In this document: positions 1 through 9,309 of the stretch, piece by piece
Layout: each line of letters begins with the position of its first letter
Position numbering within the stretch: the first letter of the stretch is position 1
Assembly (NCBI RefSeq): GCF_001202035.1
Contig: NZ_LGHT01000041.1
Location: 62,001-126,000, forward strand
Direction: 5' to 3'
Length of the DNA: 64,000 nucleotides
Source of the DNA: Pseudorhodobacter wandonensis
Lineage (GTDB): Bacteria > Pseudomonadota > Alphaproteobacteria > Rhodobacterales > Rhodobacteraceae
Translations under genes and position numbers: made by a program
The notes under the pieces: generated by a model
The model's input: the letters and a program-made list of their open reading frames with translations, nothing else
The model's database searches: none
What the model was told of the DNA's origin: nothing

Positions 1-168
1 CATACCGAAAACAACGCGCCGCTGCAAACCAACGCCAGCCTGGAATCGGTTGGTGGCACAGCCGTTTACCTTGCATCCGATTACGGCATGCATACCACGG
101 GCGAGATTGTCCGCGTTGATGGCGGTTACCATGTTCTGGGCATGCCACGGGCCGAACATATCGCTTGA
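1..168 (+). CDS. fabI: Enoyl-ACP reductase (NADH) FabI, C-terminal fragment
   Basis: This is the last 55 codons of a gene that begins before the window. The fragment reads VGGTAVYLASD, then TGEIVRVDGGYHVLGM. That is the usual C-terminal signature of short-chain dehydrogenase-fold enoyl-acyl-carrier-protein reductases of the FabI type, which catalyse the last reduction of each fatty acid elongation cycle in the cytoplasm. Another short-chain dehydrogenase is possible because the N-terminal cofactor-binding and catalytic parts are not visible. The spacing of the VGG, TGE and VD-GY elements and the GM ending favour FabI. Confidence 0.7.
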   Translation, partial: HTENNAPLQTNASLESVGGTAVYLASDYGMHTTGEIVRVDGGYHVLGMPRAEHIA

Positions 169-216
169 CCAAACTATCATTCGGCGCATCCTGTCTATGA
201 CAAAGGAGTGCGCCGA

Positions 217-630
217 ATGACCCAAAAGATCTTTGTTAACATCCCGGTGTCCGATCTCGAACGCTCCAAAGCGTTCTATCAGGCCATCGGCTTTTCGCTA
301 AACCTGAATTTCGCCGATGAAACCGCCTGCTGCGTGGTGATCTCCGAGCATATTTTCCTGATGATTTTGACCTATCCTCGGTTCGAAGGTTTTGCCACCC
401 TGCCCCGTGCCGATACGCAAAAAACCACAGGCGCCATGTTTGCACTTTCCTGCCAAGATCGCGCCGCCGTGGATAAAATCACCGAGGCCGCACTGGCCGC
501 AGGCGGTTCCGAACCTAAACCTTTTGACGATCACGGCTTTATGTACACCCGCACCTTCCAAGACCCGGACGGCAACGTGTTTGAACCGTTCTGGATGGAC
601 GAAACCGCCATTCCAACGCATGAAACCTGA
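217..630 (+). CDS. VOC (glyoxalase/bleomycin-resistance fold) family protein
   Basis: A 137-residue protein with the paired beta-alpha-beta-beta-beta pattern of the vicinal oxygen chelate superfamily. It opens IFVNIPVSDLERSKAFYQAI and closes with FQDPDGNVFEPFWMD, the latter carrying the usual second-module Glu. The substrate cannot be told from sequence; members include lyases, dioxygenases and resistance proteins. I chose the ATG at 217 because AAAGGAG at 202-208 lies eight bases upstream; a GTG at 208 would overlap that site. It is monocistronic, with tRNA-Gly following on the other strand. Confidence 0.8.
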   Translation: MTQKIFVNIPVSDLERSKAFYQAIGFSLNLNFADETACCVVISEHIFLMILTYPRFEGFATLPRADTQKTTGAMFALSCQDRAAVDKITEAALAAGGSEPKPFDDHGFMYTRTFQDPDGNVFEPFWMDETAIPTHET

Positions 631-635
631 ATGAT

Positions 636-709
636 TGGAGCGGGTGACGGGAATCGAACCCGTGTCTCTAGCTTGGAAGGCTAGGGTCTTACCATTACAC
701 AACACCCGC
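636..709 (-). tRNA. tRNA-Gly (anticodon TCC)
   Basis: Read on the minus strand, the 5' acceptor arm GCGGGTG pairs with CACCCGC. The anticodon stem CTAGC/GCTAG encloses the loop CTTCCAA, giving anticodon TCC. The T arm contains GGTTCGATTCC. The discriminator base is T and the 3' CCA is encoded in the DNA (complement of TGG at 636-638). All four arms can be drawn, so the gene looks intact. Confidence 0.95.
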
Positions 710-831
710 GCTGCACTTGGTATAATCATCCGGCCCGCCCTGTGCAAGCAGGTGCGCAACCAAAATGACGCAAATCACATTAACCCGCTACAGCCACACT
801 TCCGTTTTGGCAGAAATCAAAGCTGTTGGGC

Positions 832-852
832 TTCATCTTGGCCTAAATACCT
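832..852 (+). repeat. Dispersed intergenic repeat, family A
   Basis: A 21-bp copy of the element TTCATCTTGGC-(N2)-AAATACCT. Related copies lie at 38814-38834, 49493-49513, 55341-55361 and 57973-57993. All are intergenic. This one sits between tRNA-Gly and the terminator of the 5'-nucleotidase gene. Confidence 0.7.
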
Positions 853-875
853 ACTCTGCCTTTACAAAAAGGTAC

Positions 876-903
876 AAAGGCCGCGCAATTCAGCGCGGCC
901 TTT
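876..903 (-). terminator. Terminator hairpin after the 5'-nucleotidase gene
   Basis: Perfect 11-bp inverted repeat AAAGGCCGCGC / GCGCGGCCTTT with a 6-base loop, about 30 bp beyond the stop codon of the minus-strand gene. The arms supply a short T stretch at the 3' side in either direction. Confidence 0.7.
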
Positions 904-932
904 GCTAAAAATTCAATACCAACGGCAAGCGA

Positions 933-2453
933 TCACTGACCGACAGTTTTAATGCGGCCTTCAACCTTGCTGGTTACGCCGCCCATTTTGGCCACATAAT
1001 CCATCACGTCATTGGCCATCAAATTGCCATTGCCCGCGTTAATCAACACCTTACCACCGCCAAGCGCCGCAAAGCCGTCACCGCCGCCCAGAATGTAGTC
1101 ATTCGCCGCAACCTTATAGACCTTGTTGATGTCTAGCGGCGCGCCGCCAACCGTCGCCTCGGTAATGCGCGACCCTGCTGGCGCGCTCGGGTCATAAACA
1201 ATTGTCGCGCCCGAGATTTGCAAGAAACGGCCGGCGCCTTTTTCAACCTGGCTCACACCATTTTCAAAGGCGGCAAGCACATGGCTGCCAGGAAGCTCGG
1301 TTACAACGGTAACGTTGCCGAATGGCAGTTCGGTCAAAATATCGCGCCGCGTCAATGTCCTGCCCGCGTCATAGGTTGTATCGCCACGAATGCCGCCACC
1401 ATTGGCCAGCCCGATATCGGCGCCAGTCGCATCACGCAACGCATCCGCGATCAGGTTGCCCATTGCCGATTCTTCGCCCCGAACCACGTTGCGGCGCGAA
1501 TCCAGAACACCTTCGGTTGCACCAAGTGCGACATTCAGGCTTTCATCCAGCTTGGCCTGAAACCCGTCAACCATCGCTTGGCTTTCAGCATCTGGTTCAA
1601 CATTCGCGGTGTCAATAAAGCGGAACATCGGCGTCCATTTCACCACCCGCTTGCCATCCTTTTCCGACACATCCACGATCAAATCGACAGGTGACAGAAA
1701 CCGCGCGTCGATCGAGGTTTCGACATAAGCGGTGATCCCGTCATAAGAGGTGCCATAGCTGTGGTCATCGCCCGACAAAATCACGTCAAACGCCTTTGAC
1801 GCGATCAACAGCGCATCGTTGGATTTGTCAGTCTGCACCACACCAACAACCAAATCTGCCCCATCCTCACGCGCTTGTTTCGCGGCAGCGATGCCCATAT
1901 CAACCGTCGGCCCAAATTTCAGATCTTCGGTTGACGACACCGTGGGCGAGGTATCTTGCGCCACCGGAATAAGCGCGACCTTCAGCCCGGCAACCTCTTT
2001 CACCATGACACCGCCAAGCCCCGGCACTGCCGAACCATCAGCCTGCGTGATGTTGATCGCAGCCCAAGGGTATTTCGACGCCGCAACCTTTTCGGCAAAA
2101 TTGGCAGGCCCGAAATCGAACTCATGGTTGCCAGGAACGGCCAGATCGAACGGCACAAGGTTGGTCAGCTCGACCGTGTTTTGCCCTTTGTCAAAGCCCG
2201 ACAAAATCGAAGGCGACAGCATGTCACCATCAAACACATAAATCGTGTTCGGGTTGGCGGCGCGTTCGGCCTTGGCTACCGCATTCAAACGCGCAAACCC
2301 CCCGCGGCCTTTATCTTCGGCAAAGTTGTAAACATCACCTACGCCCAGAAAGGTCAGCTTCACCGTCTCGGCCGTTGCTGCCGTCATCGGTGCTGCAGAC
2401 AAAGCCGTCGCGCCCAAAAGCAAAGCAGAAAGTCGTTGTGTCAGGATTTTCAT
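933..2453 (-). CDS. Secreted 5'-nucleotidase / metallophosphatase family protein
   Basis: A 506-residue exported phosphoesterase of the UshA/5'-nucleotidase type, expected to hydrolyse nucleotides or related phosphoesters in the periplasm. A signal peptide covers about residues 1-30. An N-terminal calcineurin-like metallophosphoesterase domain follows, with GDVYNF, DGDMLSPS and the metal-binding GNHEFDFG. The C-terminal 5'-nucleotidase substrate domain includes YKVAANDYILGGGDGF. Two in-frame ATGs compete. GGGAG at 2461-2465 is only one base from the upstream ATG (2459) but seven from the ATG at 2453, so I use 2453. The gene is monocistronic and has its own terminator. Confidence 0.9.
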   Translation of the reverse strand: MKILTQRLSALLLGATALSAAPMTAATAETVKLTFLGVGDVYNFAEDKGRGGFARLNAVAKAERAANPNTIYVFDGDMLSPSILSGFDKGQNTVELTNLVPFDLAVPGNHEFDFGPANFAEKVAASKYPWAAINITQADGSAVPGLGGVMVKEVAGLKVALIPVAQDTSPTVSSTEDLKFGPTVDMGIAAAKQAREDGADLVVGVVQTDKSNDALLIASKAFDVILSGDDHSYGTSYDGITAYVETSIDARFLSPVDLIVDVSEKDGKRVVKWTPMFRFIDTANVEPDAESQAMVDGFQAKLDESLNVALGATEGVLDSRRNVVRGEESAMGNLIADALRDATGADIGLANGGGIRGDTTYDAGRTLTRRDILTELPFGNVTVVTELPGSHVLAAFENGVSQVEKGAGRFLQISGATIVYDPSAPAGSRITEATVGGAPLDINKVYKVAANDYILGGGDGFAALGGGKVLINAGNGNLMANDVMDYVAKMGGVTSKVEGRIKTVGQ

Positions 2454-2614
2454 ATCCATTCTCCCTATCGGTTTATGGCAACATCATTGCGCCCTAAGGG
2501 CCCTGAGTCAAAGGGCTTGATCGTCTTGACCACAGCAACATCACAAACAGGTAACGATACCGTCGCGTTAAGCACCCCATTGACGCAAATTTAACCTCGG
2601 TGCATGTAGACAAC

Positions 2615-2971
2615 ATGTTTATTTTCAAAATCTTCCGCCGCCCAGAATGGAACGAATTGCGCGACGCCGGCGAAACCTCCGGCGCGCCGATTGATCTGAC
2701 TGATGGCTATGTGCATTTTTCGACCGCTGCACAGGTGGCAAAAACAGCCGCGCTCTATTTTGCCGATCAATCCGATCTGGTGCTGGTGGCCGTGGATGCG
2801 GATAGCTTGGGTGATGCCCTGAAATGGGAACCCTCGCGCGGGGGCGATCTTTTTCCCCATCTTTACCGCAAGCTGCGCATGGAAGACGTGGTGTGGGATA
2901 AGGCATTGCCGCTGGGCGCATCGGGCCATATTTTCCCCGAAGGCCATATGTTTACGGGGGCGCAGCCATGA
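2615..2971 (+). CDS. DUF952 family protein
   Basis: A 118-residue protein with the DUF952 pattern: [17 protein letters not shown] at the N terminus, then [17 protein letters not shown]. These small proteins are conserved across alphaproteobacteria but their biochemical role is not established. I take the ATG at 2615 because family members begin a few residues before the IFKI strand; a GTG at 2600 is also possible. The stop overlaps the start of pyrD in an ATGA, so the two genes are probably co-transcribed and translationally coupled. Confidence 0.8.
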   Translation: MFIFKIFRRPEWNELRDAGETSGAPIDLTDGYVHFSTAAQVAKTAALYFADQSDLVLVAVDADSLGDALKWEPSRGGDLFPHLYRKLRMEDVVWDKALPLGASGHIFPEGHMFTGAQP

Positions 2972-4026
2972 ATTTTGCAGAACGTCTGGCGCTGGCCGCC
3001 CTGCACAAACTCGACCCCGAGCGTGCACACTGCCTGTCACTTGCCGCATTGCGTATGGGCCTCGCGCCCGAGCCGGGGCCATTTTCCTCCCCGCGGCTGG
3101 CCACTTCGCTTGCGGGGATGTCCCTGCCAAATCCCGTCGGCCTTGCCGCAGGTTATGACAAAAACGCCGAGGCCCTGCCCGCCCTGATGGCCGCCGGTTT
3201 TGGCTGGCTAGAGGTGGGGGCCGCGACCCCCCTGGCCCAGCCGGGCAACCCCAAACCGCGCCTGTTTCGCCTGACCGAAGACCGCGCCGCCATCAACCGC
3301 TTTGGCTTTAACAACCAAGGGATGGAGGCAATCGTCACCCGCCTTGCCCAACGGCCGCGCGGTGTGCCTGTTGGCCTTAATCTCGGGGCGAACAAAACCT
3401 CGGATGATCGCGCCGCCGATTTTGCCCGCGTTTTGGCGCGTTGCGGCCCGCATGTCGATTTCGCGACCGTCAACGTATCATCGCCCAACACCGAAAAACT
3501 GCGCGACCTGCAAGGTGCAGCCGCGTTGAAAGGCTTGCTGACCGGCGTGATGGATGTCCGCGAGGAACTGCCCAGCCCGATTCCTGTTTTCCTGAAAATC
3601 GCCCCTGATCTGACTGGGGATGAACTGGCCCAGATTGCCGAAATCGCTCTGTCCTCGGGCCTGTCCGGTATTATTGCAACCAACACCACCCTGTCGCGAG
3701 ACGGGCTGAACAGCCCGCATAAATCCGAGATGGGCGGGCTTTCCGGTGCGCCATTGTTCGAAAAATCGACCCGTATTCTGGCGCAACTGTCTTTGCTAAC
3801 CAATGGCCAACTGCCCCTGATCGGGGTCGGTGGCATCGCAAACGCGGAACAGGCCTATGCCAAAATCCGCGCTGGTGCCTCGGCTGTGCAAATCTATACC
3901 GCGATGGTTTACCACGGCATCACCCTTGCCACCGACATTGCCAGCGGCCTTGATGCGCTGCTGGAACGCGACGGTTTTGCATCCGTCGCCGAGGCCGTCG
4001 GCACCCAGCGCGAGCCTTGGCTATAG
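2968..4026 (+). CDS. pyrD: Dihydroorotate dehydrogenase (quinone), class 2
   Basis: A 352-residue FMN flavoprotein that oxidises dihydroorotate to orotate in pyrimidine synthesis and passes electrons to membrane quinone. Class 2 is shown by the N-terminal amphipathic extension (about residues 1-40, including [19 protein letters not shown]) and by the catalytic serine segment [29 protein letters not shown] and [20 protein letters not shown] form FMN contacts. The length is normal. The start codon overlaps the stop of the DUF952 gene by four bases. The convergent downstream neighbour begins three bases after the stop codon. Confidence 0.97.
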   Translation: MNFAERLALAALHKLDPERAHCLSLAALRMGLAPEPGPFSSPRLATSLAGMSLPNPVGLAAGYDKNAEALPALMAAGFGWLEVGAATPLAQPGNPKPRLFRLTEDRAAINRFGFNNQGMEAIVTRLAQRPRGVPVGLNLGANKTSDDRAADFARVLARCGPHVDFATVNVSSPNTEKLRDLQGAAALKGLLTGVMDVREELPSPIPVFLKIAPDLTGDELAQIAEIALSSGLSGIIATNTTLSRDGLNSPHKSEMGGLSGAPLFEKSTRILAQLSLLTNGQLPLIGVGGIANAEQAYAKIRAGASAVQIYTAMVYHGITLATDIASGLDALLERDGFASVAEAVGTQREPWL

Positions 4027-4028
4027 CC

Positions 4029-4265
4029 CTAGAACGCCTTGAACGTCATCGTCGTCAGCGTCCGCACGATGCCCGGAATATCGAACAAGGCTTGCGACAG
4101 GTAATGCCCGACATCCTGCCCCTCGGGGATGTAAATCTTTGCAATCAGGTCATATTCCCCGCTGGTGGAAAACAGCTCTGACACCACCTCGCGGTCATAG
4201 ATCGCATCGGCGACCTCGTAGGTTTTGCCGGGGGTACAGCGGAATTGAACAAAAACGGCGGTCAT
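4029..4265 (-). CDS. Stand-alone Lrp/AsnC ligand-binding (RAM) domain protein
   Basis: A 78-residue protein (MTAVFVQFRCTPGKTYEVAD…) that is only the ligand-binding RAM domain of Lrp/AsnC regulators, with no helix-turn-helix. The segment STSGEYDLIAKIYIPEGQDV matches the core strand-turn of the domain. Such stand-alone domains can bind amino acids and multimerise, possibly with full-length Lrp proteins. The target here is unknown. It converges on pyrD and lies downstream of the helicase gene on the same strand, with a gap of about 60 bases. Confidence 0.85.
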   Translation of the reverse strand: MTAVFVQFRCTPGKTYEVADAIYDREVVSELFSTSGEYDLIAKIYIPEGQDVGHYLSQALFDIPGIVRTLTTMTFKAF

Positions 4266-4325
4266 GGTTTGGCTCCTCGGTTCTTTGCGTCAAACCATAG
4301 GCGCGGGCGTCAAAGGGCGAAAGCC

Positions 4326-5849
4326 CTATTCCTCGGCCTGCAATGCCAGCGGTGCGGGTTTGGCGACCAGATCGGCAACCCCCAGCGCCTCATTCGGGCG
4401 GCCAAGACGGTTGCGCACCACCCACAGCAAACGATCCTGCGCGCGCGTAATCGCCACATAGGCCAGCCGTTTCCACAGCGGCATCCCCGCCTCGCTCCGC
4501 CCGGCCTGCGCCGCGGCCCACAGATCGGGCGCAAAAACCTGCACCGTATCCCATTGGGAACCCTGCGCTTTATGAATGGTCACCGCCGCACCGTGCAAAA
4601 ACGCAGCCCCCATTTTGGCCGCCGACGGGATAAAGGGTTCATCCTCATCCGGTTTTTCAATCTTGATAATGCTGGCGGCTGAAACCTGCGGCTCCTCGGC
4701 GCCGACAACATGCAGGCGGGCGAATCCGTCGCGGTTGCCCGGCCCCATATAGATGACCTGCGCGCCTTTGATCAGGCCCCGCGCCTCAAGGTCGATCCGC
4801 TTTTTACGGTGCTTTGCAGGCAATTCAATCCCGTCACAAATCAGCGGCTCACCGGGGATCAGCTCAAATTCCGGGGCACCGTGGGCCGCGCGAAACGCCG
4901 TAATCAGCCGGATGCGCGTGGCGTTGCGCCAAACCAAAACCGGACTGCGCGCCATCAGATCGCTGTCGACCCGCTGCGCCATAACCACCCTGTCATCACG
5001 CGCGGCGGCCTCTTCGACCATGCGCTCGAATGCTTCAAACGTCAGATCGGGGTCGGCCAGCGCGTGGGCAAGGTCTAAAATCGGGTTGTCTTGGGTCTGG
5101 CGGTGAATACGGTGCAACTCCAGCCGCCGCGTGCTGCCCAGCTTGTCAAACACCATCTCGCCCGAGTTGCCGACAGGCGCCAATTGCGCAGGGTCGCCAA
5201 ACAGGACCAAGGTTGGAAAAATCTCACGCAGGTCATCGAACTGCCGCTGATCGAGCATCGAGGATTCGTCCACAAACCCCACATCCAGCGGCTCTTCGCG
5301 CCGTTTCCAGCCCTTGATAAAATCTGACCCCCGTAAACCGGCCGCCGCCAATGCCCCGGGAATAGAGGCAACCGAATCATAAAACGCTTTGGCCCTGTCC
5401 AGCGCAAGATCGGTCAGCCCCTCAACCTGAGGGCGCGGTCCATTCCCTGCAAGCCACTCGGCAATCATCTCATACTGTGGGTCATACAGCGGGGTATACA
5501 AGATGCGGTGAATCGTGGTGGCCGGCACGCCCCGCAATCGCAGCACCGATGCCGCCTTATTCGTCGGGGCCAAAATCGCCAAAGTCCGTCGATCTTTGCG
5601 CTTTTTGCCTTCATAATCGCCGGAAACCACATCGACACCGGCTGCCACCATCGCTTTATAAAGCTTTGCCAACAGCATGGTTTTACCGGAACCGGCTTTG
5701 CCCACAATGGCCATCACACTCGCCTTGCCCTCGGACGCAGGGGTCAGGCTTGCATCGTCCAAATCAATACCCATCCCTCTGAACTGATCAGAAAGCCTGT
5801 CCCAAGCCTCTGCCTGATCTTCGGAAAATGTGATTGGTGTGCTGTTCAT
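4326..5849 (-). CDS. RecD-like ATP-dependent DNA helicase (SF1B)
   Basis: A 507-residue superfamily 1 helicase. Walker A is GKAGSGKT at residues 50-57. Walker B is GFVDESSMLD, and ILAPTNKAASVLRLRG is motif Ia. The C-terminal UvrD/RecD-type domain contains VTIHKAQGSQWDTV and YVAITRAQDRLLWVV (motif VI). It lacks the RecBCD-specific N-terminal extension of RecD, so it is likelier a stand-alone RecD2-like or AAA_30 helicase acting in DNA repair. The ATG at 5849 is preferred because the residues it starts (MNSTPITFSEDQ) match the normal helicase N terminus; an in-frame ATG 10 codons upstream adds a basic leader of no known function. Confidence 0.88.
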   Translation of the reverse strand: MNSTPITFSEDQAEAWDRLSDQFRGMGIDLDDASLTPASEGKASVMAIVGKAGSGKTMLLAKLYKAMVAAGVDVVSGDYEGKKRKDRRTLAILAPTNKAASVLRLRGVPATTIHRILYTPLYDPQYEMIAEWLAGNGPRPQVEGLTDLALDRAKAFYDSVASIPGALAAAGLRGSDFIKGWKRREEPLDVGFVDESSMLDQRQFDDLREIFPTLVLFGDPAQLAPVGNSGEMVFDKLGSTRRLELHRIHRQTQDNPILDLAHALADPDLTFEAFERMVEEAAARDDRVVMAQRVDSDLMARSPVLVWRNATRIRLITAFRAAHGAPEFELIPGEPLICDGIELPAKHRKKRIDLEARGLIKGAQVIYMGPGNRDGFARLHVVGAEEPQVSAASIIKIEKPDEDEPFIPSAAKMGAAFLHGAAVTIHKAQGSQWDTVQVFAPDLWAAAQAGRSEAGMPLWKRLAYVAITRAQDRLLWVVRNRLGRPNEALGVADLVAKPAPLALQAEE

Positions 5850-5932
5850 CGCGCGACCATAGCCAAGCCACCGACGCAAGACCAGCCGAGCACCCCATTT
5901 TTCACCACCGCCAATCGCATTTATCTGCGGTC

Positions 5933-6136
5933 TTAATGCGTCCTTCGCCTTCGCGCTGCCCTTTCCTCCTCGGATGAATGATCAAGCCGTCGCGCCGGTG
6001 ACATCGCCTCCTCTGCTACTTCCATATCTGCAACGCGCAAGGCAGCCGTTATATGTGCTGCAAACGCCGGTAAGTTGTTTTGCTCCGCATAGGCCCGCAG
6101 ATCGGCCAATACGTCAAATATCCATTCATGGCGCAT
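5933..6136 (-). CDS. Small conserved hypothetical protein
   Basis: A 67-residue protein opening MRHEWIFDVLADLRAYA, with a mostly helical body and a highly basic tail (ARRRRTH). I recognise the pattern as a small protein seen in Rhodobacterales, but no function is known. It lies upstream of the helicase on the same strand, so it may share its transcript. The high charge means chance coding in GC-rich DNA is not excluded. Confidence 0.55.
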   Translation of the reverse strand: MRHEWIFDVLADLRAYAEQNNLPAFAAHITAALRVADMEVAEEAMSPARRLDHSSEEERAARRRRTH

Positions 6137-6250
6137 TGCGCCCCCATATCATGTTTACAAAAATGCCGCCAAATGAGAGCTGCCACTTCCGCCAGTTTAG
6201 CGGCAAATCCGTCAACAAATCGTAACCAAAGATCAGATAAATCTGCACAG

Positions 6251-6285
6251 CAAAAAGCCGCCAAACCCGGTGGGGCTTGGCGGCT
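6251..6285 (-). terminator. Intrinsic terminator of ccr
   Basis: On the minus strand, AGCCGCCAA (complement of 6277-6285) pairs with TTGGCGGCT (complement of 6256-6264). A GC-rich inner stem extends it, and TTTTT follows directly. It starts about 20 bp after the ccr stop codon. Confidence 0.85.
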
Positions 6286-6303
6286 ATCCTGTCGCAGGGC
6301 CGA

Positions 6304-7596
6304 TTACTGCTTTTTGCCGGCTTCCAGCGTGTCTGCGAACGTTCGCAGCCCGGTACGGGGCGCCTGTACCAGCACCGACATGTTGCCCGGCTTATGCTCG
6401 TTCCGGCGCATTTTCATATGGGCCGCCGGAATTTCTTCCCAAGGGAAAACCTCGGACATGCAGGGATCAAGACGCCGTTCCAGCATCAGCTTATTGGCCG
6501 AGGAGGCCTGTTTCAAATGCGCAAAATGGCTGCCCTGAATGCGCTTTTGGTGCATCCACAAATAGCGCACGTCAAAGGTGCAGTTAAAGCCGGTGGTGCC
6601 CGCGCAAATCACGACCATACCGCCTTTTTTGCACACCAAGGTCGATACCGGAAAGGTCGCCTCGCCAGGGTGTTCAAACACCATATCGACGTTGTTGCCT
6701 TTGCCCGTAATATCCCAAATCGCCTTGCCGAACTTGCGCGCTTCGGTAAACCACGCCTTATATTCGGGCGTGTTCACCGTGGGCAACTGCCCCCAGCATT
6801 TGAAATCCTTGCGGTTAATCACGCCTTTCGCGCCCAGGCCCATCACAAATGCGCGCTTGTCCTCTTCGGAAATCACGCCAATCGCATTGGCGCCCGCCGC
6901 GTTGATCAACTGGATCGCGTAGGAACCCAAACCGCCCGAGGCACCCCACACCAGCACGTTCTGGCCGGGCTTCAGGTCATGCGGTTCATGCCCGAACAGC
7001 ATCCGGTAGGCCGTGGCCAGCGTCAGCGTATAGCACGCGCTTTCCTCCCACGTCAGGTGCTTGGGGCGGGGCATCAACTGCTGCGCCTGCACATTGGTGA
7101 ACTGCGCGAAAGAGCCGTCTGGCGTTTCATAGCCCCAAATCCGCTGGCTGGTCGAGAACATCGGGTCGCCACCGTTGCACTCTTCATCATCACCATCGTC
7201 CTGGTTGCAGTGGATCACCACCTCGTCGCCAACTTTCCAGCGCTTCACCTTATCGCCCACGGCCCAAACGATGCCCGCAGCATCGGAACCGGCGATGTGA
7301 TAGGGCTGTTGGTGGCCATCAAACGGGCTGATTGGCAGGCCGAGTGCTGCCCAAACGCCGTTATAGTTAACGCCTGCAGCCATAACCAGAACCAGCACTT
7401 CGTGGCTATCAACAACCGGCGTATCAACCACCTCAACCTGCATCGCGGTATCAGGCTCGCCATGGCGTTCGCGGCGAATGGCCCAAGCATACATTTGCTT
7501 TGGCACATAGCCCAAAGGTGGCATCTCGCCGATTTCGTAAAGGTCCTTTTCCGGTGCATCATATGCAACGATGTCCAGCTGCGTATCCAGTGCCAT
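6304..7596 (-). CDS. ccr: Crotonyl-CoA carboxylase/reductase
   Basis: A 430-residue medium-chain dehydrogenase/reductase family enzyme that carries out reductive carboxylation of crotonyl-CoA with NADPH and CO2 to ethylmalonyl-CoA. This is the committing step of the ethylmalonyl-CoA pathway for acetyl-CoA assimilation. The NADPH-binding loop is GASGGLG at residues 218-224. The N terminus has YEIGEMPPLGYVPKQMYAW and the Asn-bearing GVNYNG near residues 75-80, and HQKRIQGSHF lies in the C-terminal part. All are typical of Ccr rather than simple quinone reductases. I choose the ATG at 7596 because GGGAGG lies just upstream; a longer frame has no family support. The neighbour ecm, divergent past the acyltransferase gene, encodes a later step. 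Confidence 0.96.
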   Translation of the reverse strand: MALDTQLDIVAYDAPEKDLYEIGEMPPLGYVPKQMYAWAIRRERHGEPDTAMQVEVVDTPVVDSHEVLVLVMAAGVNYNGVWAALGLPISPFDGHQQPYHIAGSDAAGIVWAVGDKVKRWKVGDEVVIHCNQDDGDDEECNGGDPMFSTSQRIWGYETPDGSFAQFTNVQAQQLMPRPKHLTWEESACYTLTLATAYRMLFGHEPHDLKPGQNVLVWGASGGLGSYAIQLINAAGANAIGVISEEDKRAFVMGLGAKGVINRKDFKCWGQLPTVNTPEYKAWFTEARKFGKAIWDITGKGNNVDMVFEHPGEATFPVSTLVCKKGGMVVICAGTTGFNCTFDVRYLWMHQKRIQGSHFAHLKQASSANKLMLERRLDPCMSEVFPWEEIPAAHMKMRRNEHKPGNMSVLVQAPRTGLRTFADTLEAGKKQ

Positions 7597-7688
7597 GCGG
7601 GCCTCCCTTATCCAAACTTCTGTGCCGCATCGCAGAATCGCGCGGGCTTGAAATAGGGAATACGGGCCATTGCGCAACTTTGCAATAG

Positions 7689-9110
7689 CTAGATGGATGT
7701 TTTTTGTAATTTTATGTCCGCTGCGTCGCGGCATTCACCCAGTGTTTGCCCCAAAGCCTGCAAAACCGGCGCCGCGTAAAAGCTGATCATAGCGCGCCCC
7801 TTTGCCGTGACCTGCACCCGCCCGCCATCCTCGGCCACAAATCCGCGCGCCATAAGCGGGGCCATACCTTCTTGCACCAAATCAGCCATCTTCCCTATCC
7901 GCAACACCGCCCCTTTGACTCGCAGATCTTGCACCAGCCCCGCGGCCCGTTGCGCCAGTTCGGCCTGTGTGGCGGCGCCCTTGCTCAGCACAGCCGCCAT
8001 CAACGGCACTGGCAAAATCGGAACCGAGGCCGTAATACGCGCCATCAATTCTTGGCCCAACGCCTCGGTATCGCGTTCCGGCCCCTGCGCCAGCCAGTCG
8101 CGCAACGACAATGGCGCACCAAATCCGGCGGCAGCAATGCCAAAGCCCTGAAATCGCCCGCGCAGCTTTTGCCACAATAGCTTGGCCCCGAACCGCAGCA
8201 TCACACCCAGCCGCGCCCGAAACCTCCTCGTGCCTGCTGCGGCGGCTTCGGTTAAAACACGGTCCTCCAGCACACGATCATAGGCAAGGCCGACCGGCAC
8301 AAACACCACATCGCGTCCCGCAGGGTCAAACCCGGCTTTGATATAACTCAGCAATCCCATCTTGGCCTTACCCACACGGCCATCAAGGCTTAGCCCGCCT
8401 TCGGGAAATACCGCCTGCGTCGTGCCCTCGGCTGTGATCATCTGCACATAGCGGGCCAACACCTTGCGATACAGCGCGCTCCGGCTGTTGCGGCGAATGA
8501 AATACGCCCCCATCGCGCGGATAATCCGGCTCAGGGGCCAAACCCTTGCCCATTCCCCCACCGCATATGACAGCGCCGAGCGATCAGCGACCAACCATGT
8601 CACCAACACATAGTCCATATTGCTGCGGTGATTTATCACAAAGATCACCGTGGCCTCGCGGTCGATGCCGTTATGGTCGCCCCCTTTCAGCGCCGCATCA
8701 ACCCGGCCAATTTTCACGCGGTACAGCTGCTTTGTCAGCCAGCGCGACACCCGCGTCGCCACGCCAAAATACAACAAGGTGGAAAATCCCGGCACAATTT
8801 CACGCGCATAGGCTTTTGCCTCGTCCAGCACGACATTCATCGGCGCGCCTGTTTCTTCTGCATGGTCGGCAATGGCCTGCATGACCTGCGGGTCATAGAT
8901 CAGCCGCACGATCTTGTCTTGCCTGCGCATCAGTTTCAGCGGGTCAATCGGCCGCTGCAACTTTGCATTCAGCCGCGCCAATCCACGCTCGACCCGCCCG
9001 CGCAAAAACCAGCGCACCGAAGGAAACAGGAAATGCGAGGCAAAAGTGACCGCGCCAAACAGCACGATCAAGATAACAAGCCATAGCGGAAGCGTGACGG
9101 TGCTGCTCAT
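7689..9110 (-). CDS. PlsB/PlsC-type acyltransferase, membrane-associated
   Basis: A 473-residue protein with one N-terminal membrane helix (about residues 8-30) and a glycerolipid acyltransferase domain. The catalytic HX4D motif is H161-R-S-N-M-D166, and the phosphate-binding block is VFPEGGLSLDGRVGKAK. This is the PlsB-like pattern for glycerol-3-phosphate or 1-acylglycerol-3-phosphate acylation in phospholipid synthesis. The exact acyl acceptor is not determined. The start at 9110 places the hydrophobic segment at the N terminus; an in-frame ATG at 9149 is an alternative. It is directly upstream of ccr on the same strand, with a 92-base gap. Confidence 0.8.
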   Translation of the reverse strand: MSSTVTLPLWLVILIVLFGAVTFASHFLFPSVRWFLRGRVERGLARLNAKLQRPIDPLKLMRRQDKIVRLIYDPQVMQAIADHAEETGAPMNVVLDEAKAYAREIVPGFSTLLYFGVATRVSRWLTKQLYRVKIGRVDAALKGGDHNGIDREATVIFVINHRSNMDYVLVTWLVADRSALSYAVGEWARVWPLSRIIRAMGAYFIRRNSRSALYRKVLARYVQMITAEGTTQAVFPEGGLSLDGRVGKAKMGLLSYIKAGFDPAGRDVVFVPVGLAYDRVLEDRVLTEAAAAGTRRFRARLGVMLRFGAKLLWQKLRGRFQGFGIAAAGFGAPLSLRDWLAQGPERDTEALGQELMARITASVPILPVPLMAAVLSKGAATQAELAQRAAGLVQDLRVKGAVLRIGKMADLVQEGMAPLMARGFVAEDGGRVQVTAKGRAMISFYAAPVLQALGQTLGECRDAADIKLQKTSI

Positions 9111-9233
9111 GATGCGCAGTCTAGCGATTTTGTGAATAGGGTCACGCATCAATACACCTGCCCCCTTGCGCGGTGCAAAATCCTCACATCCAATGCCGCA
9201 ACTGCAAATCCAGACCTGCCGCATCGCAGCGAA

Positions 9234-9263
9234 TTGACATTGGCATAAAGTTACGCCTATCTA
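9234..9263 (+). promoter_or_regulatory. Candidate sigma70-type promoter of ecm
   Basis: TTGACA at 9234-9239 is a consensus -35 box. It is followed after 18 bases by TATCTA (9258-9263), or after 17 by CTATCT. This sits about 50 bases before the ecm start codon, in the gap between the divergent acyltransferase and ecm genes. Confidence 0.55.
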
Positions 9264-9309
9264 GCCAGTAACGTAAGATAATTGCGCGACACGATTTAAG
9301 GAGGCCGCC

